Shown here: piece by piece, positions 7,660 to 16,601 of the stretch
Layout of the letters: each line of letters opens with the position of its first letter
Numbering within the stretch: position 1 is the stretch's first letter
NCBI GenBank assembly: GCA_013153455.1
Contig: JAADEK010000091.1
Coordinates: 1-19,385 of the forward strand
Length of the DNA stretch: 19,385 nt
Direction: 5' to 3'
From: Aquificota bacterium
Lineage (GTDB): Bacteria > Aquificota > Aquificia > Aquificales > Aquificaceae
The notes under the pieces: model-generated
The model's input: the letters and a program-made list of their open reading frames with translations, nothing else
Database searches by the model: none
What the model was told of the DNA's origin: nothing
Translations under genes and position numbers: made by a program

Positions 7660-8988
7660 TTCTATCGCCTCGCTCACGTGCGAGACCCCAATCACGTCCA
7701 TTCCGTCAATGTCTATCTTTACACCGCTCGGGACGAGCGCGCGCCTAAAGCCGAACTTTTTAGCCTCCTTTAGCCTCACGTCCGCGAAGTGAACCGCCCT
7801 TACTTCTCCCGCGAGCCCGACCTCACCGAACACGACCGTGTCGGGGGGAATCTGTTTTTCCTTCTTTGAGGAGACGACAGCCATCGCGACCGCGAGGTCC
7901 GCGGCGGGCTCCCTCACGGACATACCCCCCGCGACGTTCACAAACACGTCCGCGTCCCTCGTGAAGATTTTCGCTTCCTTCTCAAGGACAGCCAAGATAA
8001 GCGCAAGACGGTTGGGGTCATACCCTTGCGTCCTCCTTTGGGGTGTTGTGTAGAGGGCTGGGATGACGAGTGATTGAACCTCCAAAAGGACGGGCTTGCT
8101 CCCCTCCGTGTGCGGAAACACGACGCTCCCGGGCGCTGACGCCTTTTCGCTTATGAAAAAAGCGGAAGGCTCGGGAACCTCCTCAAGACCGCGGTCCGTC
8201 ATCTTGAAGACCGCTATCTCGCCCGTTGAGCCGAAGCGGTTCTTAATGACCTTAACGATTCTGTAGAAGTTAAACCTCTCACCCTCAAACTGAAGGACTG
8301 TATCAACGATGTGCTCAAGGACTTTGGGTCCCGCTATGCTCCCCTCCTTTGTAATCTGACCCACCAAGAAGGCGGGTATGCCCATCTCCTTGCAAAGCTC
8401 CGTGATGCGGTAGGTTACCTCCCTTACCTGACTCACGGAGCCTGCGGAGCTCTCAAGCTTCTCCGAGAAGACCGTCTGAACCGAGTCAAGAACCAAAAGC
8501 GAAGGCTCTTCCCTCTTTACCACCTCCGTTATCCTCTCAAGGTTCACCTCCGGGTATATGAGGAGCGAGTCGCTGTCTATACCGAGCCTCTTTGCCCTGA
8601 GGGCTATCTGAGTCCCCGACTCCTCTCCCGAAACGTAGAGAACCTTCCCGCTCTTTGCGAGCTTGTCCGAGACCTGAAGCAAGAGCGTTGACTTACCTAT
8701 CCCCGGCTCTCCCGCTATGAGGACGACCTGCCCCCGAACCAGACCGCCCCCGAGCGCGTTGTCAAGGCTCCCGTAGCCCGTGCTTATCCTGTCGCTTCTT
8801 TCTTCCTCCCAGCGGGATACGGGAAGAACGCGCGCCTCCCCCTGCGGAACGAGCGAAAAGGAAGAGCGGGGAAGACTTAGCTCCTCGGTGAGCGTATTCC
8901 ACTCCCCGCAGGAGGGGCACCTGCCCATCCACCTCACGGACTCATACCCGCAAGATTGGCACACGAAACGCGTCTTCACCTTACCCAT
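7648..8988 (-). CDS. radA: DNA repair protein RadA (Sms)
   Basis: RadA is a RecA-like helicase that extends strand exchange during recombinational repair. An N-terminal zinc finger (C10, C13, C24, C27) is followed by a RecA-type ATPase with Walker [10 protein letters not shown] (93-101), YVSGEES, Walker [12 protein letters not shown], the RadA-specific KNRFG motif in [14 protein letters not shown], and a C-terminal Lon-like domain ([28 protein letters not shown]). The 446 residues are full length and typical. It starts 8 nt after frdB and ends 22 nt before the CCA-type enzyme, so it is inside the ten-gene minus-strand run. No Shine-Dalgarno is evident; an AT-rich stretch precedes the ATG. Confidence 0.96.
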   Translation of the reverse strand: MGKVKTRFVCQSCGYESVRWMGRCPSCGEWNTLTEELSLPRSSFSLVPQGEARVLPVSRWEEERSDRISTGYGSLDNALGGGLVRGQVVLIAGEPGIGKSTLLLQVSDKLAKSGKVLYVSGEESGTQIALRAKRLGIDSDSLLIYPEVNLERITEVVKREEPSLLVLDSVQTVFSEKLESSAGSVSQVREVTYRITELCKEMGIPAFLVGQITKEGSIAGPKVLEHIVDTVLQFEGERFNFYRIVKVIKNRFGSTGEIAVFKMTDRGLEEVPEPSAFFISEKASAPGSVVFPHTEGSKPVLLEVQSLVIPALYTTPQRRTQGYDPNRLALILAVLEKEAKIFTRDADVFVNVAGGMSVREPAADLAVAMAVVSSKKEKQIPPDTVVFGEVGLAGEVRAVHFADVRLKEAKKFGFRRALVPSGVKIDIDGMDVIGVSHVSEAIEALF

Positions 8989-8996
8989 AAGAAGTT

Positions 8997-9680
8997 TTAA
9001 GATACGCCCTCGGGTGAGAGCATCAACTCCCTTATGAGCGTAGCGGGCTCAACTTCCTTGGGGCATGCGTTATTACATTTGTTGCAAGAGAGGCAGTGAT
9101 AGAGGTTCGTCGCGAGAGCCTCCCCGAGTCTCTCACTCCCCATCGCGTCCCTCGGGTCTTTAAAGAGTCGGTATATCTTCGCAAAGAGGAGGGGACCCGC
9201 GTATTCCTTCTCAAGGACTTGGGGACAATACGAGTGGCAAGCGAAGCACAAAATACAGTCCGCGGACTTCTCAAGCTCCCTCGCGAGCTTCGGCTCTATG
9301 GGTATATTTTTCTCCCTCTCCTTTACCCAAAGTTTTAATTCCTTCATTCGTTTAATTACCTCGTCGCCTTCCGCGACGAGGTCTTTTATTACTTTAAACT
9401 TATCAAGGGGTTCAATCACGACCTCCTTCCCCGAAAGAACGTATGGGAGAACCTGCTCCCTGCACGCGAGCTTAGGAAAACCGTCTATGAGAACCGCGCA
9501 CGTTCCGCATATGCCAGCCCTGCAAAAAGCCCGAAAGGACAAGGTGGGGTCTATCTCCTCCTTTACCTTCTGGAGGGCGGAGAGGAAGGTCATGCCCTCC
9601 TCGTAGGGAACGCTCACGCTCTGGTAGCTCTCCTGACCGCTTTGTGGCTCGTAGCGGTAGAGCTTGAGCTTTAGCTCCAT
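8997..9680 (-). CDS. frdB: Succinate dehydrogenase / fumarate reductase iron-sulfur subunit
   Basis: This subunit relays electrons between the flavoprotein and the quinone site or other electron donor. The plant-type [2Fe-2S] ligands are C53, C58, C61 and C73 (CRAGICGTC, then LAC). The C-terminal domain has C142, C145, C148 and C152 (CILCFACHSYCP) and C196, C199, C202 and C206 (CLSCNKCNNACP). Ordinary SdhB/FrdB lack the equivalent of C199 and carry a [3Fe-4S] centre there; here a second [4Fe-4S] is likely. No flavoprotein or membrane subunit is in the window, so the partners are encoded elsewhere, as is common for scattered Aquificales frd genes. It starts 2 nt after the amidohydrolase gene, with TAAAAT 6 nt before the ATG. 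Whether it serves reduction of fumarate or oxidation of succinate is not shown. Confidence 0.93.
   Translation of the reverse strand: MELKLKLYRYEPQSGQESYQSVSVPYEEGMTFLSALQKVKEEIDPTLSFRAFCRAGICGTCAVLIDGFPKLACREQVLPYVLSGKEVVIEPLDKFKVIKDLVAEGDEVIKRMKELKLWVKEREKNIPIEPKLARELEKSADCILCFACHSYCPQVLEKEYAGPLLFAKIYRLFKDPRDAMGSERLGEALATNLYHCLSCNKCNNACPKEVEPATLIRELMLSPEGVS
9358..9382 (-). repeat. 10-bp perfect hairpin inside frdB at the domain boundary
   Basis: ACCTCGTCGC (9358-9367) pairs with 9373-9382 around a 5-nt loop. It encodes DLVAEGDEV, between the [2Fe-2S] domain and the helical iron-sulfur domain. On the plus strand it is followed by CTTTTATT. Confidence 0.7.
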
Positions 9681-9682
9681 AA

Positions 9683-10417
9683 CTACATTTTAATCGGTAA
9701 AGCCCTCCTCACCTCGCTCAAGTAAAGGGGGTCATACCCCGCGACCAAGAGGGCGTCCCCCTTCTCGGAGTAGGCGAGAACCTCACCCCAAGGTGAGTAT
9801 ATACCCGAGCGACCCGCAAAGCGCGTCCCGCTTCCCTCTCCCCACGTGTTTGAAGCAACGAGGTAAGACTGAAGCTCAACCGCCCTCGCTTGGGACAAAA
9901 GTGAGAAATGCCTCCTCCTCGCATAGCCCCATTGCGCGGGAACGAGGACGATGTCGGGCTTGTTCCTTTGAAGCTCAAGGACGAGGTCGGTAAACCTCAG
10001 CTCAAAGCATATGAGAACCCCGACCTTCCCAAAAGAGGTCTCAAACACCTCGTTCTTCCGCCCCGGAACGAAATACCTGTCCTCGTCAAAGAGGGGAAAG
10101 AGCTTTATCTTGGGTCTTCTCCCTATGAGCTTCCCGTTGTCAATAAGAAAGGCTGTGTTCATCAAGCCCTCCGCGGTCTTCTCGGGAAGTGTCCCGCACA
10201 CGAGGAGTTTCCTCTTTGCGGAGATATCCGAAAGAAGCTCAAGAACCTCAGGTGTTTTGTCCGCGTATGAGCGAATAGTATCGTAATCAAGACCCGTGAG
10301 CCAAAGCTCCGGTAGGGCTACGACCGAACGCTCCGGAACGCTCTCAAGGAAGGAAATAACCCTCTTTAGGTTCTTCTCCGGACTTTGGGGTCTTATCTGA
10401 ACGGAAGCGAGCTTCAT
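9683..10417 (-). CDS. Nitrilase-superfamily carbon-nitrogen hydrolase (omega-amidase-like)
   Basis: This enzyme hydrolyses a C-N bond (amide) through the Glu-Lys-Cys triad of the superfamily: E37 in LPELWLTG, K103 in RPKIKLF and C137 in LICFELRF, all present and correctly spaced. It resembles the YafV/omega-amidase branch; the substrate is unknown. I place the start at 10417 rather than the longer frame start at 10477. The ATG at 10417 overlaps the upstream TGA as ATGA, has a GAGGG Shine-Dalgarno at good distance, and gives MKLASVQIRPQ, which is where the family begins; the extra 20 residues have no family match. The resulting protein is 244 residues. It is translationally coupled to the flavoprotein gene upstream and lies 2 nt before frdB. 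Confidence 0.9.
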   Translation of the reverse strand: MKLASVQIRPQSPEKNLKRVISFLESVPERSVVALPELWLTGLDYDTIRSYADKTPEVLELLSDISAKRKLLVCGTLPEKTAEGLMNTAFLIDNGKLIGRRPKIKLFPLFDEDRYFVPGRKNEVFETSFGKVGVLICFELRFTDLVLELQRNKPDIVLVPAQWGYARRRHFSLLSQARAVELQSYLVASNTWGEGSGTRFAGRSGIYSPWGEVLAYSEKGDALLVAGYDPLYLSEVRRALPIKM

Positions 10418-11526
10418 ACCCGAGCCCTCACAATACCCAAAAACAAACTCTTTAAAAAGAGCGGGAGACCCTCCCAAAAGAGCCTCTCGTAGCTCTTTTC
10501 ACCCCTCAGGAGTGACATATAACTCTCAAGCGCCCTTTGTCCCGCCATCTTAAAGGCGACGGATTGAAATCTGTAAGCGAGACGGGCTATCCTCCCCGCG
10601 TATGTAAGCTCACGAACGACGGGCTCCGCGAGCCTCGTATAAAGGGAAAGAGGTTCGGAAGGGTTCTTTACTATTGCTTCGCTCGCAAAGAGCGCGCTCC
10701 TCATCGCGTAAAGTATACCCTCCCCAAGAAGCGGGTCAACGAAGTTCCCCGCATCCCCGACGAGGAGAACCCTCTTTTTACCGAAAAAGACGTCCTCCTT
10801 CCCCTCCGCAAAGGGTATTACCCACCCGCGCGCCCTCGGGAGCTCCTCCGCGCGGAGGTGCCTCCTCGCGTATGAGCCAAGTATGCGGTAAAGGTTTTCC
10901 CTACCCGTTGATGCGATACCGAGGGCTGTTCCGAAAGCGCTCGGGAACACCCAAAGATAGCCCCTCTTCACAAAACCGAGCTCTATCCTCACCGTGTCCG
11001 GAGGAAACTCGTAGGGAAGGAAAAGCTCAAGCGAGCGGTAGAACTTCCTCCTCCCGAACCCGAGAGCCCTCGCAACCGCGGAGGAAGCCCCGTCCGCTCC
11101 CACGAGGAAGTCCGAGACAACCCTTCTTTTACTCGTCCTGATTACGAGCTTTCCCCCCTCCTCGGAAAAGGAGAGGAAGCTCTCCCCCTCACCGAGCTGG
11201 GCGCCCGCATCAAGCGCGAGGCGCGCGAGAAAGGCGTCAAACTCCGAGCGCTCAACGATGCGCGCAAGAGCCCCGTTTCGTTTTGATACGAGCTTTTCGC
11301 CCTTCAGTCCGAGCTCGCCCCGCCTTATCGTCGTGAGAAAGAGGCGGTGAGCGCTCGCGGGAAGGGCGCGAATAGTCCTTTCCGAAAGCGCCCCCCCGCA
11401 GAGCTTAAAGCGCGGGAGCTTCTTCTTCTCAAGGAGCAAGACCTTTAGCCCGCTTTCGGAAAGCAGGCGGGCGCACGTCGCCCCCGCGGGTCCCGCCCCG
11501 ACGACGACCGCGTCAAATTTCTCCAT
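10414..11526 (-). CDS. Geranylgeranyl reductase family FAD-dependent oxidoreductase
   Basis: This flavoprotein family reduces isoprenoid double bonds (chlorophyll side chain, archaeal lipids, quinone tails). It shows the dinucleotide fold VVGAGPAGATCARLL at the N-terminus, a GGAL motif near residue 44, the middle motif LVGADGASSAVAR, and the FAD-binding LLVGDAGNFVDPLLGEGI. At 370 residues it is full length, with a basic, hydrophobic C-terminal end that may touch the membrane. The start overlaps the end of rbfA by 14 nt, and the stop is shared as ATGA with the amidohydrolase. The substrate is not known. A role in saturating the side chain of the naphthoquinone used by Aquificales is my guess. 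Other flavin monooxygenase-like functions cannot be excluded. Confidence 0.85.
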   Translation of the reverse strand: MEKFDAVVVGAGPAGATCARLLSESGLKVLLLEKKKLPRFKLCGGALSERTIRALPASAHRLFLTTIRRGELGLKGEKLVSKRNGALARIVERSEFDAFLARLALDAGAQLGEGESFLSFSEEGGKLVIRTSKRRVVSDFLVGADGASSAVARALGFGRRKFYRSLELFLPYEFPPDTVRIELGFVKRGYLWVFPSAFGTALGIASTGRENLYRILGSYARRHLRAEELPRARGWVIPFAEGKEDVFFGKKRVLLVGDAGNFVDPLLGEGILYAMRSALFASEAIVKNPSEPLSLYTRLAEPVVRELTYAGRIARLAYRFQSVAFKMAGQRALESYMSLLRGEKSYERLFWEGLPLFLKSLFLGIVRARV

Positions 11527-11830
11527 CCGCGAGCTCTCTCGCTATCTTCGCGCTCTTGTCCTCCTCAAAGACGAGTTTCGGGAGCCTTCTTATCCTCAGG
11601 CTCCCGAGCTTTGACCTCAGCTCCCTTTCGTGCTCCGAGAGGTATTCCTTCACCTTTTGCGCGTTTTGTTCGGGCATCACGAGGAAGTAAACGCGCGCCA
11701 AAGAGAGGTCCTTGGTGAGCTCAACGCGCGTGATGCTCACGAGCCCGAGCTGTGGGGGGAGGTTTTGTGTGACGTGCTGGGCTATTATCTGGCGTATGCG
11801 CTCGTTCGCTCTTTGTTGCTTTTTGCTCAT
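11513..11830 (-). CDS. rbfA: Ribosome-binding factor A
   Basis: RbfA is a small KH-fold protein that assists maturation of the 30S subunit and the 16S rRNA 5' end, and is important in the cold and for assembly. The 105 residues begin MSKKQQRANERIRQIIAQHV and contain the family stretch LGLVSITRVELTKDLSLARV and the C-terminal LRSKLGSLRIRRLPKLVFEED; the length is typical. It overlaps orf109 upstream (ATGA at 11827-11830) and the flavoprotein gene downstream (14 nt), so translation is coupled on both sides. The usual infB or truB neighbours are absent here. Confidence 0.94.
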   Translation of the reverse strand: MSKKQQRANERIRQIIAQHVTQNLPPQLGLVSITRVELTKDLSLARVYFLVMPEQNAQKVKEYLSEHERELRSKLGSLRIRRLPKLVFEEDKSAKIARELADGEI

Positions 11831-12156
11831 TCCTCAATTTGTTCCATGATTTCCTCGTAGCGCATGAACTCGTCGCTCTTGAGGAGGTCCGTAATCACTT
11901 GGTCCATTTCCTTCTTGGTGAGGAACGCTCCAGCGAGGAGTCTTCCCGTGTAGCGGTTGTTCTTGATTTCCCAGAACATGTAAAACTCCGGATACTTTTC
12001 CTTCAGCTTTCTGTAGGCGTATCCGTATTTGCTGTCTTTGAGGGGGTTTTGTTCAATGAAGAAGTGGTCGGGTGAAATCTCAATGAGGTAAAGGACAGCC
12101 CCGCGCTTTGTTTTGACGAGCTTGAGTTTAAAGTCCCACTCCTTTAGCGTCTCCAT
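11827..12156 (-). CDS. Hypothetical protein of 109 residues between purU and rbfA
   Basis: I do not recognise this family. The protein is small, soluble and rich in Lys, Glu and aromatic residues. It begins METLKEWDFKLKLVKTKRG, has a probable beta-rich first half (AVLYLIEISPDHFFIEQ) and a helical C-terminal half with many acidic residues (TKKEMDQVITDLL, ending MEQIEE). There is no signal peptide, membrane helix or Cys pair. It has the strongest Shine-Dalgarno of the minus-strand run (AAGGAGGTG just before the ATG), so it is probably well expressed. Its stop is shared with the rbfA start as ATGA. Coupling to rbfA suggests a link to ribosomes or translation, but this is context only. Confidence 0.8.
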   Translation of the reverse strand: METLKEWDFKLKLVKTKRGAVLYLIEISPDHFFIEQNPLKDSKYGYAYRKLKEKYPEFYMFWEIKNNRYTGRLLAGAFLTKKEMDQVITDLLKSDEFMRYEEIMEQIEE

Positions 12157-12177
12157 CTTTCCACCTCCTTTTTATCA

Positions 12178-14324
<2,147 letters not shown>

Positions 14325-14332
14325 AGGAATTA

Positions 14333-14338
14333 ATTATC
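14333..14338 (-). promoter_or_regulatory. Candidate engB -10 element GATAAT close to the start codon
   Basis: On the minus strand GATAAT is followed by 8 nt and the engB ATG, giving a predicted leader of about zero to two bases. The hairpin 14339-14353 lies immediately upstream. The layout parallels dnaA. Confidence 0.42.
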
Positions 14339-14359
14339 ACCCGCGAAGCGGGTCTTTTT
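14339..14359 (+). terminator. Rho-independent-type terminator, plus orientation, between engB and the prefoldin operon
   Basis: ACCCGC (14339-14344) pairs with GCGGGT (14348-14353) around a GAA loop, followed by CTTTTT. It points along the plus strand, so it could end rsmA read-through and insulate the prefoldin promoter just downstream. Confidence 0.65.
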
Positions 14360-14367
14360 GAATTTTA

Positions 14368-14395
14368 TTGATTGTGTATCAGGTTTGCTTATATT
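14368..14395 (+). promoter_or_regulatory. Sigma-70-type promoter of the prefoldin operon
   Basis: TTGATT (14368-14373) and TATATT (14390-14395) are separated by 16 nt. The predicted start near 14402 leaves a leader of about 30 nt that contains the strong Shine-Dalgarno GAGGAGGTG before the ATG. This is the most conventional promoter and leader in the window. Confidence 0.6.
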
Positions 14396-14431
14396 AGTAA
14401 TTGTAGGAAATATTATTGAGGAGGTGGAACC

Positions 14432-14872
14432 ATGGCTGAGGAAAAGAAGGTAAGCGCGGAAGAAAAGATGGAAGAGCTTCATAAGGAGTTGAGGGGTTAT
14501 ATGGCTCAGATTGAGGCTCTCCGCGCTGAGATAGCTCTCATCAATCAGTCCATAGCGGACCTCAGGGCTGCCGCGGCTACGCTTAGGAACTTAAAAGACC
14601 TCGGTAAGGGTAAGAACATACTCATACCCATAGGGAGCACCGCTCAGATTGAGGCAAAGATTGAGGACGTTGATAAGGTGGTTATGAGCGTGGGTGCGGG
14701 TATATCCGCGGTTCTCTCCTACGAGGAGGCTCTCAAGAGGATTGAGGTTGAGATTGCTGCGCTTGAGGCTCTGAGGAGGTCACTTGAGGAGGCTATCGTT
14801 GAGCTTTACAACAAGACCGAGGAGCTCCTTGAGAGGGTCAGGGAGGTCGGGAAGCAAGAGGCTTCCGCGTGA
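14432..14872 (+). CDS. Prefoldin alpha-subunit-like protein
   Basis: Prefoldin (GimC) is a jellyfish-shaped hexameric co-chaperone of archaea and eukaryotes that holds unfolded proteins and passes them to group II chaperonins. The 146 residues have the alpha-type plan: a long N-terminal coiled-coil helix (about 8-55), a beta-hairpin region (about 62-95, ILIPIGSTAQIEAKIEDVDK then VVMSVGAGISAVLSYEEA), and a second long helix (about 97-140). The core IPIG, the IEDVDKVVMSVGAG block and the YEEALKRIE helix start match archaeal alpha subunits closely. The Shine-Dalgarno is near-consensus and the codons are simple, suggesting high expression. It heads a four-gene operon, and the next start is 9 nt away. 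Prefoldin-like genes are rare in bacteria; Aquificales are among the few where I expect them. Confidence 0.88.
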   Translation: MAEEKKVSAEEKMEELHKELRGYMAQIEALRAEIALINQSIADLRAAAATLRNLKDLGKGKNILIPIGSTAQIEAKIEDVDKVVMSVGAGISAVLSYEEALKRIEVEIAALEALRRSLEEAIVELYNKTEELLERVREVGKQEASA

Positions 14873-14881
14873 GGCGGTTTT

Positions 14882-15574
14882 ATGGACCAAAGGGAGCTGA
14901 GGGAGCTAATAGCCCTAAATACGCTCGTCTTTGAGACGCTCGGAAACCCGCCGACGGAGAGGGAGTTTGATTTTCACGCCCTCCGTCGGTGGGGGCTTGA
15001 CCTTCTTTTCGGGAAGAAGGACGGGAGGGATGCTTTTTTTGTTTCGGACATAGGGAAGCGCTCGTCGGGGGACGTATACGAGGAGGGGGGTTCAAGATAC
15101 GAGGTTCTTGAGGTTCTCTCGGAGCTACCGAAGGGTTCGCGCTTGGTCGCGAGGGTTGTCTCCTCGGAGGGTAGTTCCTTCGTAGTTGGGTCTCTCATTT
15201 ACGGGGAAAGCTCTCAGGAGATTTTTCGTATACCCGCGCCCTCAATGCTTATGGCTTTCTTTTTGAGGAACCGTCTTTTTCACCTCGCTAACTGTCTCAG
15301 GAGCGTGGGTATCTTGACGGAGTTCGTCCACAGCAGGGGGCAGGAGGGGAAGCCTCTTCCTTACCGTGCTCTCCCGAACGTCGCGCGCAGGTTTTTACAA
15401 AACGCAAAGAAGATAGAGAGGGACGCGGGTTTCGGGAGGGTAGCTCTCGCTTTTTTCGGTAAAAACAGGGAGGGAGACCACCGCTTCAGGGTCTCTTGGA
15501 TACTCCCGACGATAGCTCTCTTTGATATTGACATAGCGGAAAGGGCGGACAAGAATATAGGAGCGTTCAAATGA
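14882..15574 (+). CDS. Unknown 230-residue protein in the prefoldin operon
   Basis: I do not recognise this family. It has no signal peptide, membrane helix, Cys cluster or nucleotide-binding loop. The N-terminal 60 residues are mixed helix ([20 protein letters not shown], then [15 protein letters not shown]). Residues about 65-130 look beta-rich ([30 protein letters not shown]). The C-terminal part is helical and basic ([19 protein letters not shown]), ending [20 protein letters not shown]. It starts 9 nt after the prefoldin-alpha-like gene, and its stop is shared as ATGA with the RAMP-like gene, so it is translated as part of one set. Many Arg residues near the C-terminal half could fit RNA binding, but that is a guess. 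A strong 13-bp hairpin lies near its 5' end. Confidence 0.85.
   Translation: MDQRELRELIALNTLVFETLGNPPTEREFDFHALRRWGLDLLFGKKDGRDAFFVSDIGKRSSGDVYEEGGSRYEVLEVLSELPKGSRLVARVVSSEGSSFVVGSLIYGESSQEIFRIPAPSMLMAFFLRNRLFHLANCLRSVGILTEFVHSRGQEGKPLPYRALPNVARRFLQNAKKIERDAGFGRVALAFFGKNREGDHRFRVSWILPTIALFDIDIAERADKNIGAFK
14947..14993 (+). repeat. Long inverted repeat near the start of the unknown prefoldin-operon gene
   Basis: CCGACGGAG (14951-14959) and CTCCGTCGG (14981-14989) pair perfectly. Flanks extend this through one G-U and three C-G pairs to 14947/14993, for a 13-bp stem with a 21-nt loop, 66 nt into the gene. Confidence 0.75.
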
Positions 15575-16290
15575 GGGTTCTCCTTTGGACTCCCGTTCTC
15601 TTAAAGGAAAGGGCTTTCCCGAGGAAGGATGGTGTTCCTTTTATCCCTTCCGGTTATGTGAGGGACGCCTTCCTCAACGCGCTTATATACTACGCTTTTA
15701 AGAAGGACAAGGTGCTTGAGAGGAGGGTTCTTGAGTTTTTGCTTGAGGAGGACTTGAGCCCCAAAAGGGCGGTTGAGTTTGTGAAGGAGTCCGTTCTTGA
15801 GAGGCACCCGGAGGTGGGGGAGCTTGAGGTGAGCGATGCGGTTCTTGAGGAGGGTGTTCTGAGGAAGGCTCGGGTGGTTCTTTACGACCTTCGCTACAAG
15901 GCGGAGGTTGAGGTGTTTGACGCGGAGCTCGGGACGGGTGCGGGGAGTCTTGATGTCTCGTTCCCGAGTCCCGAGAGGTTGAGAAGCGCGTGTCATTCCT
16001 TTGCGGAAGCTCTTCTTCACGCGGAAAGGACGCTCGTTCGGGGGCATCCGCTTGAGGAGAGCTTTTACGTTCCCCTTTCGGGTGAGATAAAGCGCTGGGA
16101 GGTGCCCTTGAGGCTCGGGCGCTGGACCGACGACGAGCTCAGGGAAAAGCTCTTTTGGTTTTGGGGGGACAAGAGGGTAAGGGAGAGGGTGAGGAGACTG
16201 CTGGGGAGGGATATAAGACCCGCGAGGGTCTTTTTCTACCCGAGGGAGGGGAAATTCCTCGGATGGACGGAGGTAAGGAGAGATGTTTGA
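15571..16290 (+). CDS. RAMP-like (Csm5-type) orphan protein in the prefoldin operon
   Basis: The 239-residue protein resembles RAMP proteins of type III CRISPR effectors, most like Csm5. After a first beta strand ([11 protein letters not shown]) comes [19 protein letters not shown], the place where Csm5 has IPGSSxKGAxRTAxxYY. A strand-rich middle follows ([30 protein letters not shown]), then a helix with [11 protein letters not shown], a block [13 protein letters not shown] resembling the Csm5 LRLGxGxG loop, and a terminal [15 protein letters not shown] resembling Csm5 PLGWVKI. The usual Gly-rich loop is degenerate and the protein is shorter than Csm5 (350-400), so it may be a derived, non-CRISPR member. 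It overlaps its neighbours on both sides (4 nt and 8 nt). No other cas gene or array is present. Homology is by eye only. Confidence 0.5.
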   Translation: MRVLLWTPVLLKERAFPRKDGVPFIPSGYVRDAFLNALIYYAFKKDKVLERRVLEFLLEEDLSPKRAVEFVKESVLERHPEVGELEVSDAVLEEGVLRKARVVLYDLRYKAEVEVFDAELGTGAGSLDVSFPSPERLRSACHSFAEALLHAERTLVRGHPLEESFYVPLSGEIKRWEVPLRLGRWTDDELREKLFWFWGDKRVRERVRRLLGRDIRPARVFFYPREGKFLGWTEVRRDV

Positions 16291-16564
16291 GAAGGTCAAG
16301 AAGGTTCTCAGCACGCTGAGGGGTTCGCTTTCGGGAGACTCTCCCCACATACCCCGAAAGGAAATCCAGAGCGCCATAGACCTCCTTGAGCAGATAGAGA
16401 GGGATATACTTGAGAAGGAGCTTGAGGCTGCGCTTGAGGCTCTTGAGCAGCTTGACGAAAACAGGAAGTTCTTCTACCTGATAGGTAAGCTCTACGTTGA
16501 GGTCACAAAGGAGGAGGCAAAGAGGCTCATAGAGCTTGAGCTGAAAAAATTGAGGGAAGAGTGA
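16283..16564 (+). CDS. Short prefoldin beta-subunit-like protein
   Basis: The 93-residue protein has a helix-hairpin-helix plan. From about residue 45 the sequence LEALEQLDENRKFFYLIGKL and VEVTKEEAKRLIELE parallels the archaeal beta-subunit stretch of the form ALEEIETLPDDAQIYKTVG, then VKTTKEKAVQEL. It includes the Y-L-I-G-K-L strand and the VTKEEA turn. Residues about 27-55 form the N-terminal coiled coil; the C-terminal helix is only about 20 residues, whereas archaeal beta subunits (about 115-120 residues) have a full-length one. The ATG overlaps the RAMP-like stop by 8 nt and is preceded by AGGTAAGGAG. It closes the four-gene operon. A generic coiled-coil protein is the alternative, but the hairpin match is specific. 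Confidence 0.6.
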   Translation: MFEKVKKVLSTLRGSLSGDSPHIPRKEIQSAIDLLEQIERDILEKELEAALEALEQLDENRKFFYLIGKLYVEVTKEEAKRLIELELKKLREE

Positions 16565-16601
16565 TTAAATAAGTCTTTCGTAACCTTAATACAGGGGTAT
16601 T

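Noticed and set aside
10418..10477. Longer start for the nitrilase-family gene at 10477
   Set aside because: The extra 20 residues overlap the flavoprotein gene and do not fit the family; ATG 10417 has a Shine-Dalgarno and an ATGA overlap.
15601..16377. 258-residue minus-strand frame opposite the RAMP-like gene
   Set aside because: Extremely proline- and basic-rich product with no plausible fold; the plus-strand frame has coupled starts and a coherent protein.
14432..16564. A complete type III CRISPR-Cas locus
   Set aside because: Only one protein resembles a RAMP; no Cas10, Cas6, Cas1/2, other Csm/Cmr genes or repeat array are present.
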